Assembly: GCF_025673445.1 (NCBI RefSeq)
Contig: NZ_JAOVQN010000001.1
Span: 310,001-374,000 of the forward strand
Length of the DNA: 64,000 nucleotides
Direction of reading: 5' to 3'
From: Ruegeria_B marisflavi
GTDB taxonomy: Bacteria > Pseudomonadota > Alphaproteobacteria > Rhodobacterales > Rhodobacteraceae
In this document: positions 34,717-42,291 of the stretch, in pieces
How the letters are laid out: the number at the start of each line of letters is the position of its first letter
Numbering within the stretch: position 1 is the stretch's first letter
Notes under the pieces: model-generated
The model's database searches: none
Seen by the model: only the letters and a program-made list of their open reading frames with translations
Told to the model about the DNA's origin: nothing
Program-made: the position numbers and the translations under genes

Positions 34717-35154
34717 ATGGCGTTGTGTCTGTCATATCCGGCTTATGTCCCCGGTCGGACAGCTCGCCCGCCTGAGGACACGTTTCTCGATTTGCGCAAA
34801 AGCGTAACGGCGGGAATGATGGAGGAAGAACTGGCCGCCAGCCCAGCCTGGAGGGCGGGTTGGCAATTCTACGGCGCGGGCTACTTCTGGGAGGCGCATG
34901 AAGTCTGGGAACCCGTCTGGATGCAGTTGCCGCCGAATTCCGCCGCGCGTCATATTGCGCAGGCGGCAATCCAACTGGCGAATGCAGAGCTCAAGATGCA
35001 GATGGACCGCCCCCGGGCTGCACGGCGTCTCTGTGCTCTGGTCCGGGAACATGCCGGCAGGACAGGGGGAGAACGGGCGATGGGGCTGTGTTCTGACGAT
35101 CTGGTGGCGCTCGTCGAAAAGGTGGAAAAGCGACTCACAAGTAATGCAAAATAA
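34717..35154 (+). CDS. DUF309 domain protein in the box cluster
   Basis: A 145-residue protein with a DUF309 helical domain: GWQFYGAGYFWEAHEVWEPV at about residues 46-65 is the signature, with the conserved His and Glu in EAHEVWE, followed by HIAQAAIQLANAELKMQM. Family function is unknown. The first 40 residues carry no recognised domain. The start is three bases after the hydrolase stop, so it belongs to the bclA operon. Its stop codon lies within the operator at 35145-35158. A helper or sensing role in benzoyl-CoA metabolism is possible but unsupported. Confidence 0.82.
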   Translation: MALCLSYPAYVPGRTARPPEDTFLDLRKSVTAGMMEEELAASPAWRAGWQFYGAGYFWEAHEVWEPVWMQLPPNSAARHIAQAAIQLANAELKMQMDRPRAARRLCALVREHAGRTGGERAMGLCSDDLVALVEKVEKRLTSNAK

Positions 35155-35282
35155 TGCACAAATCGCCTGATCTGTTATGGAGTCTTTTGATTTTTTTAGT
35201 AAGGCATTGATATTGAAGAAACAAAAGATGCATTATTTTGCTCAATACCTCTTGCCAAAGCGCATGTGGGCATTAAAATGCA
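35145..35282 (+). promoter_or_regulatory. Three GCA-N6-TGC operator-like sites upstream of boxC
   Basis: TGCAAAATAATGCA (35145-35158) overlaps the stop codon of the DUF309 gene; TGCATTATTTTGCT (35229-35242) and GGCATTAAAATGCA (35269-35282) follow in the 155-base gap before boxC. All share the arms and six-base AT-rich spacer found at dctP, bclA and boxR. The last one is 27 bases before the boxC ATG and would block initiation if bound. Confidence 0.65.
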
Positions 35283-35309
35283 CCTCAACCTCAAGTTTTG
35301 GAGTCTAAC

Positions 35310-36971
35310 ATGACCCACCGTATCGACTTTCAAACCGATCCCTCCCGCTATCGTCATTGGCGCGTGGAGTTCGACGGCGAGATCGCCAATCTCTACATGG
35401 ATGTGGATGAGCAAGGTGGGTTGTTCCCGGGATATGAGCTGAAGCTCAACTCTTATGACCTCGGGGTTGACATTGAGCTTGCCGATGTTGTCCAGCGGAT
35501 GCGGTTTGAGCACCCCGAGGTCAAGGTGGTGGTCATGCAATCGGCCAAGGACCGCGTGTTCTGTGCCGGTGCCAATATCCGCATGCTTGGGGGCGCTAGT
35601 CACGCGCACAAGGTCAACTTCTGCAAGTTCACCAACGAAACGCGAAACACGTTCGAGGCCGCCGAGGCCGACAGCGGCCAAAAATACATCGCCGCAGTCA
35701 AGGGCGCCTGTGCGGGTGGCGGGTACGAGCTGGCTCTGGCTTGCAACTACATCATACTGACCAATGACAGCTCTTCCTCCGTGGCTTTGCCCGAGGTTCC
35801 GCTGCTGGCCGTTCTGCCGGGCACCGGTGGGCTGACCCGCGTCACGGACAAGCGCAAGGTGCGTCGCGATCTGGCCGATGTGTTCTGCTCGGTCGAAGAA
35901 GGTGTAAAGGGTCAGCGCGCCGTTGATTGGCGGCTGGTGGACGAGATCGCGCCGAATTCGAAGTTTGATGAGGTTGTGCAGGAACGCGCCCGCGAATTCG
36001 CCGCAGCCAGCGCCAAGCCTTCTGGTCTGACGGGGATCGAACTTACGCCGCTCGACCGCCGCTTTGACGAGGGCGGTTCGGTCACCTATTCCTCAGTTGA
36101 AGTCGCAATCGATCGGGAAGGAGGTCGGGCAACGCTGACCATCACAGGCCCGTCCGATCCGGCTCCGGCCTCGGTGGCGGAATTGCAGGGGCAGGGGGCC
36201 CAAGCCTGGATCCTGCGCGCCGCCCGCGAACTGGACGACGCCATCCTGCATCTGCGCCTGAATGAACGTCAGATCGGCACCCTGGTGTTCAAGACGCAAG
36301 GTGACCCGACTGCGGTTCTGGCGCACGAAGCGCTTTTGCTGGCCAACCGCGACAACTGGCTGGCCAACGAAATCCTGCAGTATTGGAAGCGCGTCCTGAA
36401 GCGTGTGGACATGACTTCGCGCAGCCTGGTCGCCATTGTCGAGCATGGCTCTTGCTTTGCCGGGCCCTTGGCGGAACTGCTCTGGGCCGTGGACCGGTCT
36501 TACATGATGCTGGACGAGTTCGAAGGCGACAATCGCCCGCTTGCGACTATCACTCTGAGTGAAGGAAATTTCGGCTCCTACCCGATGGGGAACGACCTGA
36601 CGCGCTTGCAGACCCGGTTCCTGGGTACTCCGGAAACCGTCGATACCCTGCGTGGCCATGTCGGCGAGGCGCTGGAAGCCGCTGAAGCCGAACAACTGGG
36701 CCTGGTGACCTATGCTTATGACGATATTGACTGGGAGGATGAAGTGCGCATCTTCCTGGAAGAGCGCGCGAGTTTCTCGCCCGATGCGATGACGGGGATG
36801 GAGGCGAACCTTCGGTTTGCCGGTCCCGAAACGATGGAAACGCGCATCTTTGGCCGCCTGACTGCCTGGCAGAACTGGATCTTCCAGCGCCCGAACGCGG
36901 TCGGTCCTGATGGTGCGCTGCAACGCTACGGCACCGGGGTGCGTGGCGACTACAACATGGAACGTGTCTGA
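35310..36971 (+). CDS. boxC: 2,3-epoxybenzoyl-CoA dihydrolase (benzoyl-CoA-dihydrodiol lyase)
   Basis: Ring-opening hydrolase of the aerobic box pathway, 553 residues, about twice the size of a crotonase. It converts the epoxide of benzoyl-CoA to 3,4-dehydroadipyl-CoA semialdehyde and formate. The first half is a crotonase domain: DRVFCAGANIRMLGGASHA and KGACAGGGYELALACNYI mark the oxyanion holes. A second, diverged crotonase-like half follows, with VEHGSCFAGPLAELLWAVDR. The ATG at 35310 was chosen by homology to the usual start MTHRIDFQTDP. It is first in the boxC-boxB-boxA group. Confidence 0.96.
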   Translation: MTHRIDFQTDPSRYRHWRVEFDGEIANLYMDVDEQGGLFPGYELKLNSYDLGVDIELADVVQRMRFEHPEVKVVVMQSAKDRVFCAGANIRMLGGASHAHKVNFCKFTNETRNTFEAAEADSGQKYIAAVKGACAGGGYELALACNYIILTNDSSSSVALPEVPLLAVLPGTGGLTRVTDKRKVRRDLADVFCSVEEGVKGQRAVDWRLVDEIAPNSKFDEVVQERAREFAAASAKPSGLTGIELTPLDRRFDEGGSVTYSSVEVAIDREGGRATLTITGPSDPAPASVAELQGQGAQAWILRAARELDDAILHLRLNERQIGTLVFKTQGDPTAVLAHEALLLANRDNWLANEILQYWKRVLKRVDMTSRSLVAIVEHGSCFAGPLAELLWAVDRSYMMLDEFEGDNRPLATITLSEGNFGSYPMGNDLTRLQTRFLGTPETVDTLRGHVGEALEAAEAEQLGLVTYAYDDIDWEDEVRIFLEERASFSPDAMTGMEANLRFAGPETMETRIFGRLTAWQNWIFQRPNAVGPDGALQRYGTGVRGDYNMERV

Positions 36972-36980
36972 GGAGGGAAG

Positions 36981-37026
36981 CAGATTTTTTCCGAAAATCT
37001 GTTGAAAAATCTTTGAAAGATTTTTT
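36981..37026 (+). other. Tandem AT-rich hairpins between boxC and boxB
   Basis: CAGATTTT pairs with AAAATCTG (36981-36988, 36994-37001), then AAAAATCTT pairs with AAGATTTTT (37005-37013, 37017-37025) around a TGA loop, ending in a T-run. Together they fill the 73-base gap between two very GC-rich genes. Possible attenuator, processing site or message-stability element. Confidence 0.6.
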
Positions 37027-37044
37027 CCCGCAAGGAGGAAAGCA

Positions 37045-38496
37045 ATGCTCGACCTGATCAACGTAAGTTACGACACCCAGATCCCCAACAACGTGGGGCT
37101 GAGCCAGGACAAGAAAGTGCTGAAGGCGCTGGAGAAATGGCACCCCGGCTATATCAACTGGTGGAACGACCTGATCCCGCAGAATTTCCAGCAAAGCATG
37201 GTCTATCTGCGCACCGCCGTTTCGGTGGACCCGAAAGGCTGGGCCAAGTTCGACTATGTGAAGATGCCCGAATACCGTTGGGGCGTGCTGCTGGCGCCGC
37301 AGGTTGAAAACCGCACAATTCCCTGTGGAGAGCACTACGGGCAACCTGCCTGGCAGGAAGTGCCGGGTGAGTACCGCAATCTGCTCAAGCGGCTGATCGT
37401 GATCCAGGGCGATACAGAGCCGGCCTCGGTCGAACAGCAGCGCTTGCTGGCGCTGACCGCGCCTTCGCTCTACGACATGCGCAACCTGTTCCAGGTGAAC
37501 GTCGAAGAGGGCCGCCACCTCTGGGCGATGGTCTATCTGCTGCACAAGTACTTTGGCCGTGATGGGCGCGAAGAGGCCGACGACTTGCTGCGCCGCCAGT
37601 CGGGCAGCGAAGAGGCCCCGCGGATGCTGGGCGCCTTCAACGAGGAAACGCCGGACTGGCTCTCGTTCTTCATGTTCACCTATTTCACCGACCGCGACGG
37701 CAAGATGCAGTTGGAAAGCTTGGCGCAGTCGGGTTTCGATCCGCTCAGCCGCACCTGCCGCTTCATGCTGACCGAGGAAGCACACCACATGTTCGTGGGT
37801 GAAACCGGCGTCGGCCGCACTATCGAGCGGACCTGCCAGGTGATGAAAGAGAACGGGATCGACGATCCGTTCGATGTGGACCGTATCCGTGGCCTCGGCG
37901 TGATCGACCTACCGTTGATCCAGAAGAAGCTCAATCTGCATTACACGCTGTCGCTGGATCTCTTCGGTCAGGAAGTTTCGACCAACGCCGCAAACGCATT
38001 CAACGCCGGTATCAAGGGCCGCTACATGGAGGCGCGCATCACCGACGATCACCAGTTGCAAAGCGATACCTACGTGGTCTGGGATCTGGTCGACGGCAAG
38101 GCAGTGCAAAAGGAAGTACCTGCCCTTACCGCGATCAACATGCGCCTGCGGGATGATTACACCAAGGACGCCGCGGGTGGTGTCGGCCGCTGGAACAAGA
38201 TCATCGAGAAATACGGCATCGACTTTGAATTGAAGCTGCCGCACGAAGCGTTCCATCGCAAGATCGGCGTCTTTGCCAACCTTCCTTTCGATCCCGAAGG
38301 CAAGGTTGTGACCGGGGCCGAATATGACAAAGGCCTGCCCGAGTGGCTGCCAACCCACGCCGATGGCGACTATATCCAGTCGCTGATGAAGCCGTGCTAC
38401 GAGGCAGGGCAATACGCCCGCTGGATTGGCCCGCCGAAGGTTGGCATCGACAACAAGCCAGGCGATTTCGAGTATGTGAAGCTTCACATGGCCTGA
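37045..38496 (+). CDS. boxB: Benzoyl-CoA 2,3-epoxidase, oxygenase subunit
   Basis: Di-iron monooxygenase of 483 residues that epoxidises benzoyl-CoA with O2 and electrons delivered by BoxA. Two E-x2-H iron motifs are visible, VEEGRHLWAMVYLLHKYFG (about residues 151-170) and LTEEAHHMFVGETGVGR (about 241-257). The N-terminal MLDLINVSYDTQIPNNVGLS and KWHPGYINWWNDLIPQNF are BoxB hallmarks. AAGGAGGAAAG precedes the ATG. It lies downstream of boxC across the tandem hairpins and upstream of the small ferredoxin-like gene. Confidence 0.97.
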   Translation: MLDLINVSYDTQIPNNVGLSQDKKVLKALEKWHPGYINWWNDLIPQNFQQSMVYLRTAVSVDPKGWAKFDYVKMPEYRWGVLLAPQVENRTIPCGEHYGQPAWQEVPGEYRNLLKRLIVIQGDTEPASVEQQRLLALTAPSLYDMRNLFQVNVEEGRHLWAMVYLLHKYFGRDGREEADDLLRRQSGSEEAPRMLGAFNEETPDWLSFFMFTYFTDRDGKMQLESLAQSGFDPLSRTCRFMLTEEAHHMFVGETGVGRTIERTCQVMKENGIDDPFDVDRIRGLGVIDLPLIQKKLNLHYTLSLDLFGQEVSTNAANAFNAGIKGRYMEARITDDHQLQSDTYVVWDLVDGKAVQKEVPALTAINMRLRDDYTKDAAGGVGRWNKIIEKYGIDFELKLPHEAFHRKIGVFANLPFDPEGKVVTGAEYDKGLPEWLPTHADGDYIQSLMKPCYEAGQYARWIGPPKVGIDNKPGDFEYVKLHMA

Positions 38497-38505
38497 ATTT
38501 GTTCA

Positions 38506-38546
38506 CAGGCGGGAACCGTGGGCGGAAACAATTTGTGACCCGCCTG
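38506..38546 (+). other. Long-loop hairpin after boxB
   Basis: CAGGCGGG (38506-38513) pairs perfectly with CCCGCCTG (38539-38546) around a 25-base loop, starting 9 bases after the boxB stop. No T-run follows, so a processing or message-protection role is more likely than termination, because boxA lies downstream. Confidence 0.45.
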
Positions 38547-38616
38547 CGGATTGACGGACAGGGGTATTCTCCTGTTCGCTGATCCCAGCCTGATCGGAAA
38601 ATGCGAGGACCCGACC

Positions 38617-38793
38617 ATGCAGATTGACCGTTCGAAATCCGATACCCCACGCCTTCAGGCGCTGGCCGGCCAGATATCTGCATTGCAAGGTCCGTGTGTT
38701 GGGTGCTCTGACTGTGTGGGTCTGTGCAAGGCGCTGATCGATACGCTGATCGTTCCCGACATCGTTCTGACCAGGAAACAAGAGACCTCATGA
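38617..38793 (+). CDS. Small four-cysteine protein, ferredoxin-like, coupled to boxA
   Basis: A 58-residue protein starting MQIDRSKSDTPRLQALAGQI. Its only motif is PCVGCSDCVGLCKAL: C27, C30, C33 and C37 spaced C-x2-C-x2-C-x3-C, the spacing of a [4Fe-4S] cluster and identical to both cluster motifs of the neighbouring BoxA. GAGGAC stands 7 bases before the ATG, and the stop overlaps the boxA start as ATGA, implying translational coupling. I do not know a described member. A mini-ferredoxin or cluster-transfer partner of the BoxA/BoxB epoxidase is the natural hypothesis; zinc binding is the alternative. Confidence 0.78.
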   Translation: MQIDRSKSDTPRLQALAGQISALQGPCVGCSDCVGLCKALIDTLIVPDIVLTRKQETS

Positions 38794-39974
38794 CACAGCC
38801 GATCAAGCAGCATCTGATCGACCCCGAAATCTGTATCCGCTGCTATACATGCGAAATGACCTGTCCCGAGCAGGCCATCGAACATGACGACATGAATGTC
38901 GTCGTGGACGTGGACAAGTGCAAGTTCTGCATGGATTGCATTCCGGTCTGTCCGACGGGGTCCATTGATAACTGGCGCGTGGTGGCCGAGCCATATTCGT
39001 TGGAAGACCAATATGCCTGGACGGATTTGCCCGCTCAGGAAGACGTGGCGGGTGACGATGCCGGGCTCGAAGCCCTGGACGACGCGGTCGCAGCGCTCTT
39101 GGCCGAGGCGCACAAGGGGGTCGGTGGCAAGTCACGCGCACCCGCCACGGCGGCCAAACCGACAATCAATCTCTATACGCTGGGCAAACCTGCCGAAGCG
39201 CGGGTGACCGGGAATTTCCGCCTGACTGCCGAAGGCAGCGACAGCGATGTGCGCCACATCATCCTGGATTTTGGCGGACAGCCTTTTCCCGTGCTCGAAG
39301 GTCAAAGCATCGGGATCATTCCACCCGGAACAGATGCCGAAGGCAAAGCGCGCCTGCCGCGACTGTACTCGGTTTCAAGCCCCCGCGATGGCGAAAGACC
39401 CAATTTCAACAACCTTTCGCTGACCGTCAAGCGAGAGCCGCACGGCGTGTGCTCGAACTTTGTCTGCGATCTGAAACCGGGCGATACCGTGCGGGTGACC
39501 GGCCCGTTTGGTGCGACCTTCCTGATGCCATCGGATCCGAATGCGCATTTGCTGATGATCTGCACCGGAACCGGTTCGGCCCCCTTCCGCGCTTTCACCA
39601 TGCGGCGGCAACGGGAGAACCCCAAGCTCAAGGACTCCCTGACCCTCGTTTTTGGCGCTCGCCGACAACAGGAGTTGCCCTATTTCGGCCCATTGGGAAA
39701 GGTTCCAGAAAGCTTCATGGCCAAGCATTTTGCTTTTTCCCGGCAGGATGGAGAGCCCAAGCACTATGTGCAGGACAAGCTGCGCGCCGAGGCAGACCGC
39801 ATTGGCCAGTTGCTGCTGGATCCGTCGACCCATATCTATGTCTGCGGTCTGAAGGCGATGGAGCAGGGCGTGGAAGAAGCGCTAAAGGACATCGCGCGGG
39901 CACGGGGCATTGTCTGGACCGAATTGCGCGACCAGATGCGCGACCAGGGACGTTTCCATGTGGAGACCTACTAA
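38790..39974 (+). CDS. boxA: Benzoyl-CoA 2,3-epoxidase, reductase subunit
   Basis: NADPH-dependent flavin and iron-sulfur reductase of 394 residues that feeds electrons to BoxB. Two [4Fe-4S] motifs lie at the N-terminus (C15, C18, C21, C25 and C44, C47, C50, C54). A ferredoxin-NADP reductase module follows from about residue 130: RLYSVSSPRDGER for FAD, GVCSNFVCDLKPGD, then LLMICTGTGSAPFRAFTM for NADP, and a C-terminal WTELRDQMRDQGRFHVETY. The ATG at 38790 is coupled to the four-cysteine gene. A linker of about 60 residues rich in Ala and Asp joins the halves. Confidence 0.96.
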   Translation: MTQPIKQHLIDPEICIRCYTCEMTCPEQAIEHDDMNVVVDVDKCKFCMDCIPVCPTGSIDNWRVVAEPYSLEDQYAWTDLPAQEDVAGDDAGLEALDDAVAALLAEAHKGVGGKSRAPATAAKPTINLYTLGKPAEARVTGNFRLTAEGSDSDVRHIILDFGGQPFPVLEGQSIGIIPPGTDAEGKARLPRLYSVSSPRDGERPNFNNLSLTVKREPHGVCSNFVCDLKPGDTVRVTGPFGATFLMPSDPNAHLLMICTGTGSAPFRAFTMRRQRENPKLKDSLTLVFGARRQQELPYFGPLGKVPESFMAKHFAFSRQDGEPKHYVQDKLRAEADRIGQLLLDPSTHIYVCGLKAMEQGVEEALKDIARARGIVWTELRDQMRDQGRFHVETY

Positions 39975-40033
39975 GGGCCTGCTCTGGGGCCATCTGCTTG
40001 CGGATTGGATTGCACCCGTGGGCCCCCTGCCGT

Positions 40034-40064
40034 AATATTGCGCAATATTTTGCACAAAGCTGCA
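40034..40064 (+). promoter_or_regulatory. Operator region upstream of boxR
   Basis: A perfect 16-base palindrome, AATATTGCGCAATATT (40034-40049), overlaps CGCAATATTTTGCA (40041-40054). That site in turn shares its last TGCA with TGCACAAAGCTGCA (40051-40064), six bases before the boxR ATG. All keep six-base spacing between GCA and TGC arms. This fits autoregulation of boxR. Confidence 0.65.
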
Positions 40065-40070
40065 GGTAGC

Positions 40071-40988
40071 ATGACCGAGATAACCAATTTCCGCGGCGAA
40101 ACGGCGTCAAACGGACCGGCAGACAGTACAGAAGCTCAGGTTTCGGCCCTGATCGCTAGGGTTGGGGACCGGGTTCGGGCTGCCCGGCAGCGGAAGGGAA
40201 TCCCACGGCGTGTCCTGTCTGAGGCTTCCGGTGTCTCGCCGCGCTACCTGGCGCAACTCGAAGCGGGCGAAGGGAATATATCGATCGGTCTCTTGTTACG
40301 GGTTGCAATCGCGCTTGATCACCGGATCGAATGGCTTGTGGGCCAGGATGATCCATGGACCTCCGACGCGCTGCGCGTCGCCGATCTGTATCGGGTCGCA
40401 AAATCCGATGTACAACAGGCCGTTCTGCGCGCGCTCAGTCCTGAACCGGCCGAGGCGATCCGAGCGCAGCGGATCTGCCTAGTCGGTCTGCGAGGCGCGG
40501 GAAAATCCACCCTTGGGGTCCGCTTGGGGGCCGAGTACGGTTTGCCCTTCGTGGAACTCAATGACGAGATCGAGGAGCAGGCCGGCATGCCCGTGGGCGA
40601 AGTCATGGCGCTCTACGGGCAGGAAGGATACCGCAAGCTCGAAGCGCAGGCGGTCAGTCGGGTTGTGGCCAAACACGAGGCGATGGTTCTGGCCGTGGCG
40701 GGCGGCATCGTTGCCGAGCCCGAAACCTACAACATGCTCTTGACCCATTTCCACACGATCTGGCTGCGCGCCGACCCTGAGGAGCACATGGAACGGGTCC
40801 GCGCCCAGGGAGACGAGCGCCCGATGGCCGGAAACCCCGAGGCGATGGAGCAGCTGAAATCCATCCTTGCCAGCCGCGAAATCCTCTACGGCAAGGCACT
40901 GGCCCAACTCGATACATCGGGTCAGTCCGTCGAAACATCTCTTACGCAACTAAAGGCATTGGTAAACGACCGCGGCTACCTTGGATAG
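40071..40988 (+). CDS. boxR: BoxR transcriptional regulator (HTH fused to shikimate-kinase-like domain)
   Basis: Regulator of 305 residues for aerobic benzoyl-CoA metabolism. An XRE-type helix-turn-helix (residues about 29-85; RRVLSEASGVSPRYLAQLEA is the recognition region) is joined to a shikimate-kinase-like domain (from about 140) with Walker A GLRGAGKSTLG and LNDEIEEQAGMPVGEVMALY. In this family benzoyl-CoA binds the kinase-like domain and changes DNA binding. The ATG at 40071 follows the operator directly. Its location after boxA and before an unrelated minus-strand gene marks the end of the cluster. Confidence 0.94.
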   Translation: MTEITNFRGETASNGPADSTEAQVSALIARVGDRVRAARQRKGIPRRVLSEASGVSPRYLAQLEAGEGNISIGLLLRVAIALDHRIEWLVGQDDPWTSDALRVADLYRVAKSDVQQAVLRALSPEPAEAIRAQRICLVGLRGAGKSTLGVRLGAEYGLPFVELNDEIEEQAGMPVGEVMALYGQEGYRKLEAQAVSRVVAKHEAMVLAVAGGIVAEPETYNMLLTHFHTIWLRADPEEHMERVRAQGDERPMAGNPEAMEQLKSILASREILYGKALAQLDTSGQSVETSLTQLKALVNDRGYLG

Positions 40989-41011
40989 GCCCTGGCAGGC
41001 AGCCGGTTCAT

Positions 41012-41063
41012 GCTTCTTTCTGGTTGGAAATACTCCTGGGGGTCTGGGGGGCTGGCCCCCCAG
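41012..41063 (+). repeat. Short repeat, copy 2, followed by a G/C hairpin
   Basis: GCTTCTTTCTGGTTGGAAAT then ACTC at 41012-41035 matches the copy at 17909-17932. It is followed by CTGGGGGG (41044-41051) paired with CCCCCCAG (41056-41063) around CTGG, between the convergent boxR and ycaQ-like genes, so the hairpin can act as a terminator. From memory similar strings are common between genes in roseobacter genomes. Confidence 0.55.
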
Positions 41064-41072
41064 CCTCAACGC

Positions 41073-42287
41073 TCAATGCGGTGCCCTGATCCAGTCCGCA
41101 GCAAACACGACCCGTTCGACGCCTGCCAGGCGACGAACTCGGTCAAGTTCGGCTTCCAGCTTCCGGGTACGGGCCTCTGACCAGCGCAAACCACGCTCTG
41201 GCCAAAACGCTCTGACCCGCAACTCGCTACAGTCTCGATGTGCCTTCATGTCGATGCGACCGACTAGGCGGTCACCCTCAAGCAAAGGGAAGACATAGTA
41301 ACCATAGACCCGCTTCGGTTCCGGGACAAAAACCTCGATCCGATAATGGAAGTCAAACAGTCGTTCCGCGCGTTTCCGGTCTCGCAGAGCGGGGTCAAAG
41401 GGGCTAAGCACCCGGATCCGGCCCGGCGCCTGCGGAGCGATGGCCGCCTGCTCGCTCACATCCGGCCTGGCCAATACCTTGCGCCAGCTGCCGTCGGCGC
41501 TCTGAATCTCGATCTGTTCCAGATTTCCGCGCGACAGTTCGCCTTCCGCCCAAACCTTCGTCTCGGCCGGGCTGGCGCTGTCCCAGAACGCGGCCAGCTC
41601 GCCCGTGGTGGCAAAGCCCAGACGGTCAAGGGCCGCGTTGCAGAGCCAGTCGATCGTAATAGCCGGGTCGCAGTCGATTGCCCCGGGGCAGAGGTGCTCT
41701 TCGATCACGCGTTCGGTCAGGTCATAGCGTTTCTGAAACCCTTCCCGCCCGATCACCGTCAGCGCCCCTGAGCGCCAGAGATATTCCAGCGCGGTTTTGG
41801 AAGGGTGCCAGTCCCACCAGCCGCCAGATGACTTCTCTTCGTCCTTGCCGACATCCGAGGAACCGACCGGTCCGTGATCGCGGATATGATCCAGCACCGC
41901 GGCGAACTTGGCCTCGAAACCGTCCCGACGCCAGTTCTTCCAGCGCGCGCGCAGCAAGTCGGCATCGCGTTCAAACCGCATATGCCAATGCGGGTAGAAC
42001 GCCATCGGGATGACGGCGGCATCATGGGTCCAATGTTCGAACAGCGCCCGGTCATGTTCGTAAAGCCGTTTCAGATCGGGCGGGCGATAGGTGGGGCGAC
42101 GCGAGAACAGGATCATGTCATGCGCCCGCGCAACGGTGTTGATGCTGTCGAGCTGCACAAAGCCAAGCCGGGTGATCAGGTCCAGCAAGTCGGCACCGCG
42201 CGCCGGGCCGCTGGGCTGTTCCGCCAACCCGTGCCGGTCCAGGAACAGTGCCCGCGCCGCGCGGTTGTCGAGCCGTTGCAGCGCCAC
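41073..42287 (-). CDS. YcaQ/AlkZ-family DNA glycosylase-like winged-helix protein
   Basis: A 404-residue protein of the winged-helix DNA glycosylase family that unhooks interstrand crosslinks. The catalytic QxD of the YcaQ (AlkX) subgroup appears as FVQLDSINTVARAHDMILFS near residue 45. Tandem winged-helix domains follow, with GGWWDWHPSKTALEYLWRSG and LPLLEGDRLVGRIDMKAHR-like text (YYVFPLLEGDRLVGRID) at the C-terminal barrel. It starts four bases after the LacI gene's stop on the same strand, so it is probably translated from the LacI transcript, an odd pairing. Confidence 0.88.
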   Translation of the reverse strand: MALQRLDNRAARALFLDRHGLAEQPSGPARGADLLDLITRLGFVQLDSINTVARAHDMILFSRRPTYRPPDLKRLYEHDRALFEHWTHDAAVIPMAFYPHWHMRFERDADLLRARWKNWRRDGFEAKFAAVLDHIRDHGPVGSSDVGKDEEKSSGGWWDWHPSKTALEYLWRSGALTVIGREGFQKRYDLTERVIEEHLCPGAIDCDPAITIDWLCNAALDRLGFATTGELAAFWDSASPAETKVWAEGELSRGNLEQIEIQSADGSWRKVLARPDVSEQAAIAPQAPGRIRVLSPFDPALRDRKRAERLFDFHYRIEVFVPEPKRVYGYYVFPLLEGDRLVGRIDMKAHRDCSELRVRAFWPERGLRWSEARTRKLEAELDRVRRLAGVERVVFAADWIRAPH

Positions 42288-42291
42288 AGCC

